DNA from: Chara braunii
Lineage: Eukaryota; Streptophyta; Charophyceae; Charales; Characeae
DNA length: 59,351 bases
Assembly: GCA_003427395.1 (NCBI GenBank)
Contig: BFEA01000164.1
Span: 2,456,197-2,515,547 of the forward strand
Direction: 5' to 3'
A program made the position numbers and the translations under genes. Of this stretch, positions 12,871 through 23,586 are shown piece after piece. Within the stretch, counting starts at the first letter, position 1; the number at the start of each line of letters is the position of its first letter. A model generated the notes under the pieces. That model was given only the letters and a program-made list of their open reading frames with translations, did no database searches and had not been told where the DNA came from.

Positions 12871-13815
12871 TTTTCCTTAGTCGTTTTTTTGGCAGGGGGG
12901 GATTATATCCCGACGTGCGTTCGGGATTTCGGTACCGAAAATGCACTTCGTGATTTCGCGATTTTACTTAGTCATTTTTTTTAGAGGGGTGATTATCTCC
13001 CGACGTGCGTTCGGGATTTCGGTACCGAAAACGCACTTAAGGATTTCGGGATTTTACTTAGTTTTGTTTTTGGCGGGGGGGGATTATATACTGACGTGTG
13101 TTCGGGATTTCGGTGTCGAAAACGCACTTAGGGATTTCGGGAGTTTACTTAGTTTTTTTTTTGGCGGGGGGGGATTATATCCCAACATGCGTTTGGGATT
13201 TCGGTACCGAAAACGCACTTCGGGATTTCGGGATTTTACTTGGTCGTTTTTTTGGCGGGGGGTGATTATATCCCGCCGTGCATTCGGGATTTCGGTACCG
13301 AAAACGCACTTCGGGATTTCGGGATTTTACTTAGTTTCTTTTTTTGGTGGGGGGGGATTATATCCTGACGTGCGTTCGGGATTTCGGTAACGAAAATGCA
13401 CTTCAGGATTTCGGGATTTTACTTAGTCGTTTTTTTTTGGGGGGGGGATTATATTCCGACGTGCGTTCGGGATTTTGGTACCGAAAACGCACTTCGAGAT
13501 TTCGGNACGTGCGTTCGGGATTTTGGTACCGAAAACGCACTTCGAGATTTCGGGATTTTACTTTTTTTTTTTTTTTTTTACGGGGGGTGATTATATCCCA
13601 ACGTGCGTTCGGGATTTTGGACTTAGTCGTTTTTTTTGGGGGGGGGTGATTATATCCCGACGTGCGTTCGGGATTTTGGTACCCAAAACGCACTTCAGGA
13701 TTTAGGGATTTTAGCTAGTCATTTTTTTTGGGGGGAGGATGTATATCCCGACGTGCATTCGGGATTTCGGTGCCGAAAATGCACTTCTGGATTTTGTTTC
13801 TTTTTGGGAGGGGTT
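12871..13815. repeat. ~89-bp minisatellite, about ten copies
   Basis: The unit is a T-run, a G-run, ATTATATCCCGACGTGCG, TTCGGGATTTCGG, TACCGAAAACGCACTTC, then GGGATTTTACTTAG. Marker words recur near 12,931, 13,020, 13,110, 13,201, 13,289, 13,386, 13,474, 13,677 and 13,770. Most copies contain the 12-bp palindrome TTCGGTACCGAA. The long open frames across it come from a repeat free of stops in several frames, not from a gene. The copy near 13,620 is truncated. Confidence 0.85.
13459..13553. other. Assembly join inside the minisatellite
   Basis: Positions 13,459-13,505 and 13,507-13,553 carry the same 47 bases on the two sides of a single N at 13,506. This marks an unmerged overlap, so the true copy number of the minisatellite is uncertain. 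Confidence 0.75.
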
Positions 13816-13828
13816 AATTATATCCAGA

Positions 13829-13831
<3 letters not shown>

Positions 13832-13901
<70 letters not shown>

Positions 13902-13909
13902 AAAAAAAA
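13832..13909. repeat. (GA)n microsatellite with A-tail
   Basis: About 33 GA dinucleotides followed by about 12 A. It is followed by GCAAAGTTTCAAGCTT, which also follows the second GA tract at 14,343. Confidence 0.95.
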
Positions 13910-13982
13910 GCAAAGTTTCAAGCTTTGGGGAACACTTCTTAAAATCTGGTTGTGGAGAGGTTGCACCCTCTGGCATTGATTT

Positions 13983-14339
13983 GTGATTGTCGCCCCTCAG
14001 TTCCTCATGACATCGGCTCTATCGACCTTCTCATTATCATTATTGAGGGATGGCGATCCTGTGATTGCATATTTGTCGGTGCGAAAGGCGCCTTTATCAG
14101 TCATGCATCCTCGTGTACTGTATTCAGGGGTACCGAGGGAGGGAGGGATCTCCCACTCATTGTCTCTCTTCCGTCTATTACATGTTAGTTATTTTTTTGG
14201 GGTATTCTTGATGGGTGCAGACAGTTTCAGAGGTCGTCAGCCTCGTGTTGACACCAACCAACTACCAGAGTGGATAGACAAAGTTTTGCATAGCAAACAC
14301 GATCATATGATAGTCAATGAACAACTCATACAGGAAACT

Positions 14340-14398
<59 letters not shown>

Positions 14399-14567
14399 AA
14401 AGTTTCAAGCTTCGGCCAGCACTTCAAGCAAAGTTTCAACCTCTCCCTCGACACCCCCCTGCGCACGTCCAGTTGGCGCTATATTGGTACCCCACATAGT
14501 TGGCCCCCAGCATAGCGCAACATGTACATGGGACGGCACACGTGGTAGCCTAGTGGGTTGGAGCTAA
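13983..14567 (+). CDS. Open frame of unknown function, possibly an exon remnant
   Basis: A 194-codon frame runs through the second (GA)n tract, which is read as Arg-Glu repeats. The stretch just before the tract (about 14,205-14,342) looks most protein-like: it is charged and includes the words RQPRVDTNQLPEW and KHDHMIVNEQLIQETD. After the tract the frame is Ser/Pro-rich. I recognise no domain. The frame could be a retroelement or host exon fragment, or chance. There is no supporting promoter or intron structure. Confidence 0.15.
14343..14397. repeat. Second (GA)n microsatellite
   Basis: About 27 GA dinucleotides, again followed by CAAAGTTTCAAGCTT. The shared right flank suggests the two GA tracts were duplicated together with their flank. 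Confidence 0.95.
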
Positions 14568-14609
14568 GATATCGCAAGCAGTACACATATGTGGCTTAGG
14601 TTTGATTCT
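14546..14609 (+). promoter_or_regulatory. Possible Pol III A box and B box (tRNA-derived SINE-like)
   Basis: TAGCCTAGTGG at 14,546-14,556 fits the A-box pattern TRGYNNARNNGG apart from its last bases, with GGTTGGAGC following. GGTTTGATTCT at 14,599-14,609 is close to the B-box consensus GGTTCGANTCC. The 53-bp spacing between box starts is normal for a type 2 Pol III promoter. No tRNA cloverleaf could be drawn, so a tRNA-derived SINE head or a dead tRNA copy is more likely than a working tRNA. Confidence 0.4.
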
Positions 14610-15798
14610 GATGGGCGTTGTATTGCACATGATATAGCACAACGTCACGGATAATACACATATAGCTTTGGGCGCAGGTTGGGATGGGCCAGGGGCTTAG
14701 TGGTGGGGACCGGTTTCTCAGTATAAAGAAGTCTGCAAGTAGGCTCGTCCGACATGCTATCAACCGGGGCAGGGTGGTTTGTCTACTTAGTGTTGGTGCC
14801 TGTATTTGCTATCCAGTAGATCTGCGTGAGGTCCACGCGAGATGGAGGAGTAGGGGATCCACTAGAAAATCGAGTAATGAAGGATGGGTACGGAGAGCCC
14901 TCATGAGCCAAAAAAAAAAGAAATAGAAACGATAAAATATTTTTGTCTGACACTTGGTGTGCAATACGCCCGTGCAATTCGATTTTGGTAACTTAGGCGG
15001 AGTTACATCGCTGAGGAGCCTCGGTCAACTCCTTCAAGATTGTCGGAGTAACTTAGCCAAAGTTTTTTTTTTTTTTCTTTTTTTTTTTTTGTAAATGAAT
15101 GTACTACTTGTACATCCACGCTCGGCAATGAAGTCCGAGGCTTGGCAATTATCGCGATACCGGTAGCCTGAGCTTCGGACTTGATAGTTGGGTGAGGTAC
15201 TAATGGTTTAAGACAGAACTTCCAATGATAGAACTCCTAGAATATTCGATTTTGGAGGAGCCACCTTTCTCCGGAGTCCGAACTATGCCTAAAAGCATAT
15301 CCCTAAAAGAAGCTTTTTCATTGTCTGAATGGCGAATCGTATTTACTCTTTTCCTGCCATGTTTTTTTACTCAAAAAAAAAAAAAAAAAGTGCACCTATT
15401 TATGCCATGTGTACATATACATCGACAGGATGGACTTTCCAACGCTCCTGCTAGTTTTTTTTTTTTTTATGTCTAGTCATCAATAGACAAATATAAAAAA
15501 AAAAAAAAAAAAAAAAAATCCTTGAATGATAGTCTATCTCTATCATATCCTAAAAAAATGCACATCCAAACAGACCGGGGCCAACAGCTATCTCCTTAGT
15601 ACGTACCTCAGAAAACATGCACTGCATGCTACAATGAAGAAAACTTTTTTTCGTTTTTTTAAAGAATTCGTAGTCGTAATTTGCACAATGATTTTTTTTA
15701 TTTTTTTTCCTTTCCTTCCCCTGTTTCCTGTTTTTGCCTAGTTTTTTATTTTACGCTTTAAGTATTGGACGGTAAATACTCGAAAGCGTTCGTGCTCC
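14610..15798. other. Non-coding stretch with homopolymer tracts
   Basis: Holds poly-T (15,065-15,090 and 15,455-15,468) and poly-A (15,374-15,389 and 15,496-15,518) runs and two GTAACTTAG words near 14,990 and 15,050. No gene or known element is recognised. Confidence 0.4.
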
Positions 15799-15833
15799 CT
15801 CTCTCTCTCTCTCTCTGTATATATATATATATA
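15799..15833. repeat. (CT)n-(TA)n compound microsatellite
   Basis: A CT run (15,799-15,816) is followed directly by an alternating TA run ending at 15,833. Confidence 0.9.
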
Positions 15834-15927
15834 CAGGGTTACTGGCGTTCGGGACGGGCCGAACGCCCGAACGTTCGTCAGCCCCTCTCGACGCGTTCGA
15901 ACGTTCGGCCGAACGCGGACCCCCCCA
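15834..15927 (+). mobile_element. Possible terminus of a hAT-like DNA transposon
   Basis: CAGGGTTACTGGCGTTCGGG begins exactly at the end of a (TA)n run. CAGGG at the tip is typical of hAT terminal repeats, and a TATATATA target would suit the 8-bp duplication of that family. The following ~60 bp are dense in GAACGTTC-type palindromes, as in subterminal repeats. No matching right end is visible before the satellite resumes, so this would be a truncated piece. It could equally be unrelated GC-rich filler. Confidence 0.2.
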
Positions 15928-16331
15928 AAAAAAAATACAAAAAAAAACACATCTTTCAAAAAAATATAAAACAAATATATGTGATGTAGAACAATAAACT
16001 AAACCACTTTCGCCTCAACACTACATCCAAATTCAATACTTAATTCAAACTAAAAATCAAATACGAAAAATAAATAATATTACTGAAAATAAGAAAAAAT
16101 AAAACCAGAATGAAATTATTGCGTGGGCACAGACGTTTTTGACATCGCCATCTTTGGCGATTTTTCATTTTGTTTTGGCTTTGTCAAATGCCATGAAATT
16201 TTTTACATATATATCTTACATAATATAGAACTTATAAATAAAGTTTAAAAAAATAATAATTTTTTTCATGCACCGAAATAAAAGGCAATAAAAATGAAAA
16301 AGAGAAACAAAACAAATTTGTCCCCCTACTT
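15928..16331. other. AT-rich non-coding stretch
   Basis: A strongly AT-rich block, unlike its surroundings. It has one small hairpin, ATCGCC/GGCGAT, near 16,144-16,162. No gene is seen. Confidence 0.5.
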
Positions 16332-17924
16332 TTGAAATGACCTGAAGTGTCTTCAAGCCATTTCAGCGGTTTCATACCACTTCAGAATCTTTCATTCTGA
16401 AATTTCAGGTGGTCGCTACACGCGAGTGGTCTTTGTCCCCGTAGTTCTCTTGCTCGATCGTATGTTCGCACGCGCGCTACTCCTTCCTCACATCTGCATT
16501 TTCTCGTCTCCCACATCTTCAACCTTGTTCCCAGCTTCTACTTTAACAATCTCTCTATTTACTTCTTCTTTCATGGCGCATCTGACCAACCTCTCGTCCA
16601 CGTTCATGCGGCCTCTTATTTACTTTAGCGGGCCAAACATCAGGTATAATTACGATCTCGAACGCCCGAGCAACCTTAATGAGCACATCAACCACGATCA
16701 CAATGGGGAAGACCGCCACAGGGAGACAGTCAGTACGATCATGACTGATGCAGGTTAGTAGGGAAAAGACAGAGCCCAATTGAAATACTGACGAATGCGA
16801 GCGGGTACGTCGCGCACGATGAGCATGAGAGACCAAACACTCATGATGTAACATGAGGATGATCCCCATGATGGCGAATGCTATGGACTGCCTCGATCCT
16901 AATACTGGCGAGCGCGGTGATAACCGCTCCTCATTTACTCATAAAATGGGTCAAAACAGAATGGATATTGTCCTAGATTTGGGAAGATTCATTGCTCCTT
17001 GTTTTACTTGATGGAAAGGAAAAAAAACGCAGCCTCTAACCTTAATAACGCAAAATCCGCTGCTCAAATTCAAAATTTGGCACGGCCATCTGATCAGGAC
17101 TGCCTCAAAACCTACGATTAGCATCACTCTTGCTCATTTTCACTAAGAACTTAGCAAGACACACCATCTTCCTTCTCCCTTCTTCTTCCTCGCTCGACAT
17201 CTCTGCGCACCCCTTCTTCTCCACTAACTCCTACTCCACTAGTCTAACTCCAAAATTGCCCTCAGTATCACGTTCGCCCTGCTGTAAAACCCTGGATTCG
17301 GCTCTTAGTTTGTCGAAATCCATTAGGATTTGAAAGCGCTATGTTCTTTCCACCTTGTCACCCCCTCTTCTTTTCCATCAGCATTTTCGTGACCTGTTTC
17401 GAATGCATCTGGCGTGAGCCAATTCCAGGTGCACTCTCCCTGCTTTCACTTTCACCGCCCCTTTTCTTCTTCAGTGTATCTTCCTCTCTCCTGTTATTGT
17501 GAGAGATAGTTAACGGGTGCATATATTTTCAGGTCTCCTTTGAGGCAGTTCAACCACTTTATGTTACTACACTTTCGGATTTTGTGTGGATCTATACATG
17601 GAGTTGTCTGAAATCGCCTTCAGGTAGTTCAAACGCTTCAGGTTGATCCATTGCAAATGGTGGGATGGGGGTATCAGAAACCCCTTTTAGAAGCTTCAGC
17701 CACATCAGCGGTTTCAGGTCTCCACCTGAAATTCCTGAAATGACATGAAGTGGTTGAAGCTTCTGAAAGGGGTCTCACGTACCCCCATCCAACCATTTGG
17801 ATGGGGTTACCTGAAACCCCACTCAAAAGCTTCAGCCTCTTCAGTGGTTTCAGGTCCCCACCTAAAATCCCTGAAATGACGTGAAGTGGCTGGAAAAAAA
17901 GGCAAAAAAAAACAAAAAAAAAAA
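16332..17924 (+). repeat. Satellite unit 5, short form
   Basis: The array resumes here inside the CTGAAATGACCTGAAGTGTC block. The first ATG of the conserved frame is at 16,462 and the frame stays open to 16,758 (about 98 codons). The tail has about one and a half palindromic modules. Confidence 0.85.
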
Positions 17925-19448
17925 CCATTGAAGTTGTCCTGCAAATCACCCGAAACTTCTGAAATGACCTGAAGTATCTTCAGGCTATTTCTGCGGTTTC
18001 AAATCACTGCAGAATCTTTTATTCTGAAATTTCAGGCTATCGCTAAACGCGAGTGGTCTTTGTCCCCCTTGTTCTCTTGCTCCATCGTATGTTCGCACAC
18101 GTGCTACTCCTTCCTCACATCTGCATTTTCTCGTCTCCCGCATCTTCAACCTTGTTCCCAGCTTCTACTTTAACGATCTCTTTATTCACTTCTTTTTTCA
18201 TGGCGCACCTGACCAACCTCTCGCCCACGTTCATGCGGCCTCTTGGTTACTTTGGCGGGCCCAACATTAGGTGTAGTGACGATCCCGAACGCCCGAGCAA
18301 CCTTAATGAGCACATCAACCACGATCACAATGAGGACGACCGCCACAGGGAGACAGTCAGTACGATCATGACGGATGCAGGTTAGTAGTGAAAAGACAGA
18401 GCCTAGTTGAAATAGTGACAAATGTGAGTGGGCACGTCGCACACGATGAGCATGAGCGACCGAATACTCATGATTTAACATGAGATTCATCCCAATGATG
18501 GCGAATGTTATGGACTGCCTCGATCCTAATACTGGCGCGCACGGTTATAACCGCTGCTCACTTACTCATAAAATGGGCCAAAATAGAATGGAGATTCCCC
18601 TTGATTTGGGGAGATTCATTGCTACTTGTTTTACTTGATGAAAAGGAAAACAAAGCGCAGCCTCTAACCTTGATAACAACAAATCCGCTGCTCAAATTCA
18701 AAATCTGGCGCGAGCATCTCATGCGGACTGCCTCAAAACCTACGATTAGCATCTTCTCTTGCTCATTTTCACCAGAAAATGAGAAGGACACACCATCTTC
18801 CTTCGTCCTTTTTGTTCCTCCCTCAACATCTCCGCGCACCCCCTCTTGTCCACTGACTCCTACTACAGTACTCTAACTCCAAAATTGTCCTCACTATCAC
18901 GTTCGCCGTCCTGTAAAAACCCTGGATTCGGCTCTTCGTTTAGCGAAATCCATCTGGATTTGAAGGCGCTATGTTCTTTCCCTCCTTACACTTTCAGCGC
19001 CCCTTTTCTTCTTCTCTGTGCCTTCCTCTCTCTTGTCTTTGTGAGAGGTGGTTAACGGGTGGATATGTTTTCAGGTCTCCTTTCAGGCAGTTTTACCACT
19101 TCAGGTTACTACACTTTCGGATTGTGTGTGGATCTATACATAGGGTTGTCTGAAACCGCCTTCATGCAGTTCAACCACGTCAGGTTGATCCATTGCAAAT
19201 GGTGGGATGGGGGTACCTGAAACCCCTTTCAGAAGCTTCAGCCACTTCAGCGATTTCAGGTCCCCACCTGAAATTCCTGAAATGACATGAAGTGGCTGAA
19301 GCTTCCGAAAGGGGTTTCATGTACCCCCATCCAACCATTTGGATGGGGTACCTAAAACCCCATTCCGAAGCTTCAGCCACTTCAGTGGTTTCAGGTCCCC
19401 ACCTGAAACTCATGAAATGACATGAAGTGGCTGGAAAAACAGGCAAAA
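17925..19448 (+). repeat. Satellite unit 6, short form, split by an insertion
   Basis: The conserved frame is open from ATG 18,089 to 18,385. There is a small deletion near 18,985, where the promoter-distal CACC block is missing. The unit ends in a (TA)n tract at about 19,449-19,462, where a foreign element is inserted. Confidence 0.85.
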
Positions 19449-19563
19449 ATATATATATATATATGTGGGTGAGAGATAGTCTACTTTGATTTTGGTTAAG
19501 GTGGATTATCACTTACAGTGTAATCAGTGAGGGGATTCTACAGACTGTTGAGGGTTCAGCCTC

Positions 19564-19600
19564 CTGATGAGTCGGTGAAACTCCGACGAAACAGTTTGTC
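19564..19600 (+). ncRNA. Hammerhead-ribozyme-like core, copy 1
   Basis: CUGAUGA (19,564-19,570) is followed by stem II GUCGG/CCGAC (19,571-19,575 with 19,583-19,587), then GAAA (19,588-19,591). A 3-bp stem III ACA/UGU closes a GUU loop and ends in the cleavage-type triplet GUC at 19,598-19,600. These are the conserved hammerhead core elements in the right order. Stem I next to the core does not pair cleanly: 5' GCCTC faces AGAG with a bulge, although GGGTTC and GAGCCC further out can pair. It may be inactive or need a partner copy. Confidence 0.5.
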
Positions 19601-19697
19601 AGAGCCCCTCGTTTGTTGTCCTCTTCTCCCTCTCTGCCTACGGTTTACCGGGCAGTTCTATTTGACGATATATACTACGACTTCGCTAGCTTCCTGC

Positions 19698-20192
19698 NNN
19701 NNNNNNNNNNNNNNNNNNNNNNNNNNNNNNNNNNNNNNNNNNNNNNNNNNNNNNNNNNNNNNNNNNNNNNNNNNNNNNNNNNNNNNNNNNNNNNNNNNNN
19801 NNNNNNNNNNNNNNNNNNNNNNNNNNNNNNNNNNNNNNNNNNNNNNNNNNNNNNNNNNNNNNNNNNNNNNNNNNNNNNNNNNNNNNNNNNNNNNNNNNNN
19901 NNNNNNNNNNNNNNNNNNNNNNNNNNNNNNNNNNNNNNNNNNNNNNNNNNNNNNNNNNNNNNNNNNNNNNNNNNNNNNNNNNNNNNNNNNNNNNNNNNNN
20001 NNNNNNNNNNNNNNNNNNNNNNNNNNNNNNNNNNNNNNNNNNNNNNNNNNNNNNNNNNNNNNNNNNNNNNNNNNNNNNNNNNNNNNNNNNNNNNNNNNNN
20101 NNNNNNNNNNNNNNNNNNNNNNNNNNNNNNNNNNNNNNNNNNNNNNNNNNNNNNNNNNNNNNNNNNNNNNNNNNNNNNNNNNNNNNNNNNNN
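19698..20192. other. Assembly gap (495 N)
   Basis: Unknown bases. The gap lies between two copies of the same ~120-bp segment, which is a likely cause of the assembly failure. Confidence 1.
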
Positions 20193-20199
20193 CAGCCTC

Positions 20200-20236
20200 C
20201 TGATGAGTCGGTGAAACTCCGACGAAACAGTTTGTC
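20200..20236 (+). ncRNA. Hammerhead-ribozyme-like core, copy 2
   Basis: Same core as copy 1: CUGAUGA at 20,200-20,206, stem II GUCGG/CCGAC, GAAA at 20,224-20,227, stem III ACA/UGU and GUC ending at 20,236. The base after the site differs (ACAG instead of AGAG). The left part of stem I is lost in the gap. Confidence 0.5.
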
Positions 20237-20317
20237 ACAGCCCCTTGTTTGTTGTCCTCTTCTCCCTCTCTGCCTACGGTTTACCGGGCAGTTCTATTTG
20301 ACGATATATATATATAT

Positions 20318-21929
20318 GTAAAACTTGTCCTGCAAATCACCCGAAACTTCTGAAATGACCTGAAGTGTCTTCAGGCCATTTCAGCGGTTTCAGACCACTT
20401 CAGAATCTTTAATTCTGAAATTTCAGGTGGTCGCTAAACGCGAGTGGTCTTTGTCCCCCTAGTTCTCTTGCTTGATCGTATGTTCGCACGCGCGCTATTC
20501 CTTCCTCACATCTGCATTTTATCGTCACCCACATCTTCAACCTTGTGCCCAGCTTCTACTTTAACGATCTCTCTATTTACTTCTTCTTTCATTGCGCACC
20601 TGACCAACCTCACATCCACGTTCATGCGGCCTCTTGGTTACTTTGGCGGGCCAAACATCAGGCGTAGTGACGATCTTGAGCGTCCGAGCAACCTTAATGA
20701 GCACATCAACCACGATCACAATGGGGACGACCGCCACAGGGAGACAGTCAGTACGATCATAACGGATGCAAGTTAGTAGCGGAAAGACAGAGCCCGGTTA
20801 AAATAATGACGAATGCGAGCGGGCACGTCGCGCACGATGAGCATGAGGGACCGAACACTCATGATGTAACATGAGGGTCATCCCCATGATGGCAAATGCT
20901 ATGGATTGCCTCGATCCCAATACTAACGCGCCCGGTTATAACCGCTCCTCAGGTACTCGTAAAATGGGCCAAAAGAGAATAAATCTTTCCCTAGATTATT
21001 GAAGATTCATTACTACTTGTTTTACTTGATAAAAACGAAAAAAAAGCGCAGCCTCTAACCTTGATAACGCCAAATCCGCTGCTCAAATTCAAAGTCTGGT
21101 ACGGCCATTTGATCAGGACTGCCTCAAAACCTACGATTAGCATCTTCTCTTGCTCATTTTCACCGGGAAATGAGCAAGACACACAATCTTCCTTCTCCCT
21201 TCTTGTTCCTCCCTCGACATTTTCGCGCACCCCTTCTTCTCCACTTACTCTTACTCCACTACTCTAACTCCAAAATTGCCCTCACTATCACGTTCGCCCT
21301 ACTATAAGACCCCGGATTCGGCTCTTAGTTCACCGAAATCCATTAGGATTTGAAGGCGCTATGTTCTTTCCGCCTTGTCACCCCCTCTTCTTTTCCATCA
21401 CGATTTTCGTCACCTGTTTCGAATGCATCTGACGCGAGCCGAGTCTTGGTGCACTCTCCCTGCTTCCACTTTCACCGCCCCTTTTCTTATTCTGTGTGGC
21501 TTCCTCTCTCTTGTCTTTGTGAGAGGTGGTTAATGGGTGCATATGTTTTCAGGTCTCCTTTCAGGCAATTCAGCCACTTCAGGTTACTACAATTTTGGAT
21601 TGTGTGTGGATCCATACAGTGGGTTGTCTCAAACCGCCTTCAGGCAATTCAACCACTTCAGGTTGATCCATTGCAAATTATGGGATGGGGGTACCTGAAA
21701 CCCCTTTCAGAAGCTTCAGCCACTTCAGCGGTTTCAGGTCCCCACCCGAAATTCCTGAAATGACATGAAGTGTTGAAGCTTCAGAAAAGGGTTTCAGGTA
21801 CCCCCATCCAACCATTAAGATGGGGTACCTGAAACCCCATTCAGAAGCTTCTGCCACTTCAGTGGTTTCAGGTCCCCACTTGAAATTCCTGAAATGACAT
21901 GAACAGGCTGGAAAAACAGGCAAATATAA

Positions 21930-21962
<33 letters not shown>
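20318..21962 (+). repeat. Satellite unit 7, short form
   Basis: The conserved frame is open (ATG 20,480 to 20,776), although the internal MAHL methionine is now ATT. A perfect 12-bp hairpin has arms 21,148-21,159 and 21,168-21,179. The unit ends in (TA)n from about 21,925. Confidence 0.85.
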
Positions 21963-21964
<2 letters not shown>

Positions 21965-23586
21965 AAACCTGTCGTGCAAATCACCCGAAACTTCTGAAAT
22001 GACCTGAAGTGTCTTCAGGCCATTTTAGCGGTTTCAGACCACTTCAGAATCTTTCATACTGAAATTTCAGATGGTCGGTAAACGCGAGTGGTCTTTTTCC
22101 CCCTTTTTGTCTTGCTTGATCGTATGTTCGCACGCGCGCTACTCTTTCCTCACATCTGCATTTTCTCGTCTCCCACATCTTCAACCTTGTTCCCAGCTTC
22201 TACTTTAACGATCTCTCTATTTACTTCTTCTTTCATGGCGCACCTAACCAACCTCACATCCACGTTCATGCGGCCTCTAGGTTACTTTGGCGGGCCCAAC
22301 ATCAGGTGTACTGACGATCCCGAACGCCCGAGCAACCTTAATCAACACATCCACCACGATCACAATGGGGACGACCGCCACAGGGAGACAGTCAGTACGA
22401 TCATGACGGATGCAGGTTAGTAGCGGAAAGACAGAGCCCACTTGAAATAGTGACGAATGCGAGCGGGCACGTCGCGCATGATGAGCATGAGGGACCTAAC
22501 AGTCATGATGTAACATGAGGATCATCCCCATGATGCCGAATGCTATGGACTGCCTCGATCCTAATACTGGCGCGCGCGGTTATAACCGCTCCTCACTTAC
22601 TCGTAAAATGGGCCAAAAGAGAATAAATCTTCCCCTAGATTTGGAAAGATTGATTGCTACTTGTTTCACTTTATAAAAAGGAAAAAAAAGCGCAGCCTCT
22701 AACCTTGATAATGCCAAATTCGCTGCTCAAATTCGAAATCTGGTGCGGCGATTTGATCGAGACTGCCTCTAAACCTACGATAAGCTTCTTTTCTTGCTCA
22801 TTTTCACCGGGAAATGAGCAAGACACACCATATTCCTTCTCCCTTCTTGTTCCTCCCTCGACAGTTTCGCGCACCCCTTCTTCTCCACTAACTCCTACTC
22901 CACTACTCAGTATCACGTTCGCCCTGCTGTAAAACCCCGGATTCCGATCTTTGTTTACCGAAATCTAGTAGGATTTGAAGGCGCTATGTTCTTTCCGCCT
23001 TGTCACCCCCTCTTGTTTTCCATCACCATTTTCGTCACATGTTTCGAATGCATTTGGCGCGAGCCAAGTCTTGGTGCATCCTCCCTAGTTCCACTTTCAC
23101 AACTCCTTTTCTTCTTGTATGTGCCTTCCTCTTTCTTGTCTTTCTGAGAGGTGGTTAACGAGTGCATATATTTCAGATATCCTTTCAGGCAGTTCAACCA
23201 CTTCAGGTTACTACATTTTTGGATTGTGTGTCGATCTATATATAGGGTTGTCTGTAACCGCCTTCAGGCAGTTCAGCCACTTCATATTGATCCATTGCAA
23301 ATGGTGGGATGAAGATACCTGAAACCCCTTTCTGAAGCTTCAGCCACTTCAGCGGTTTAGGGTCCCCACCCGAAATTTCAAAAATGACATGAATTGGTTG
23401 AAGCTTCCGAAAGGGGTTTCCGATATCCCCATCCAACCATTTGGATGGGGTACCTCAAAACCCATTCAGAAGCTTCAGCCACCACAGTGGTTTCAGGTTC
23501 CCACCTGAAATTCCTGAAATCACATGAAGTGGCTGGAAAAACAGGCAAATATATATATATATATGCACATATATATATATATATAT
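21963..23586 (+). repeat. Satellite unit 8, short form
   Basis: Conserved frame open from 22,124 to 22,420. The GCGGTTATAACCGC palindrome is intact near 22,576. Ends in a (TA)n tract. Confidence 0.85.

Larger units (their letters stand above)
19449..20317 (+). mobile_element. Inserted element with hammerhead-like motifs
   Basis: Sequence absent from all other units sits between two (TA)n tracts, at a place where units 8, 9 and 10 carry only (TA)n. About 250 bp are readable on the left and 125 bp on the right of a 495-N gap. A ~120-bp segment (CAGCCTCCTGATGAG through TTTGACGATATA) occurs on both sides, 636 bp apart. Paired hammerhead-type motifs and insertion in TA-rich DNA are known from Penelope-like elements and retrozymes. 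No reverse transcriptase is visible, so the family is not settled. Confidence 0.5.

Noticed and set aside
12941-13833. Repeated Phe/Gly/Arg-rich frames over the minisatellite
   Set aside because: The same ~89-bp repeat is open in several frames and on both strands, so openness is a property of the repeat, not of coding.
15765-15989. Frames crossing the CT/TA microsatellite on both strands
   Set aside because: They are composed of simple repeat translation (Ser-Leu or Arg-Glu, Tyr-Ile) and GC palindromes, with no protein-like part.
19527-20321. Open frames spanning the 495-N gap
   Set aside because: Most codons are N, so the frames are meaningless.
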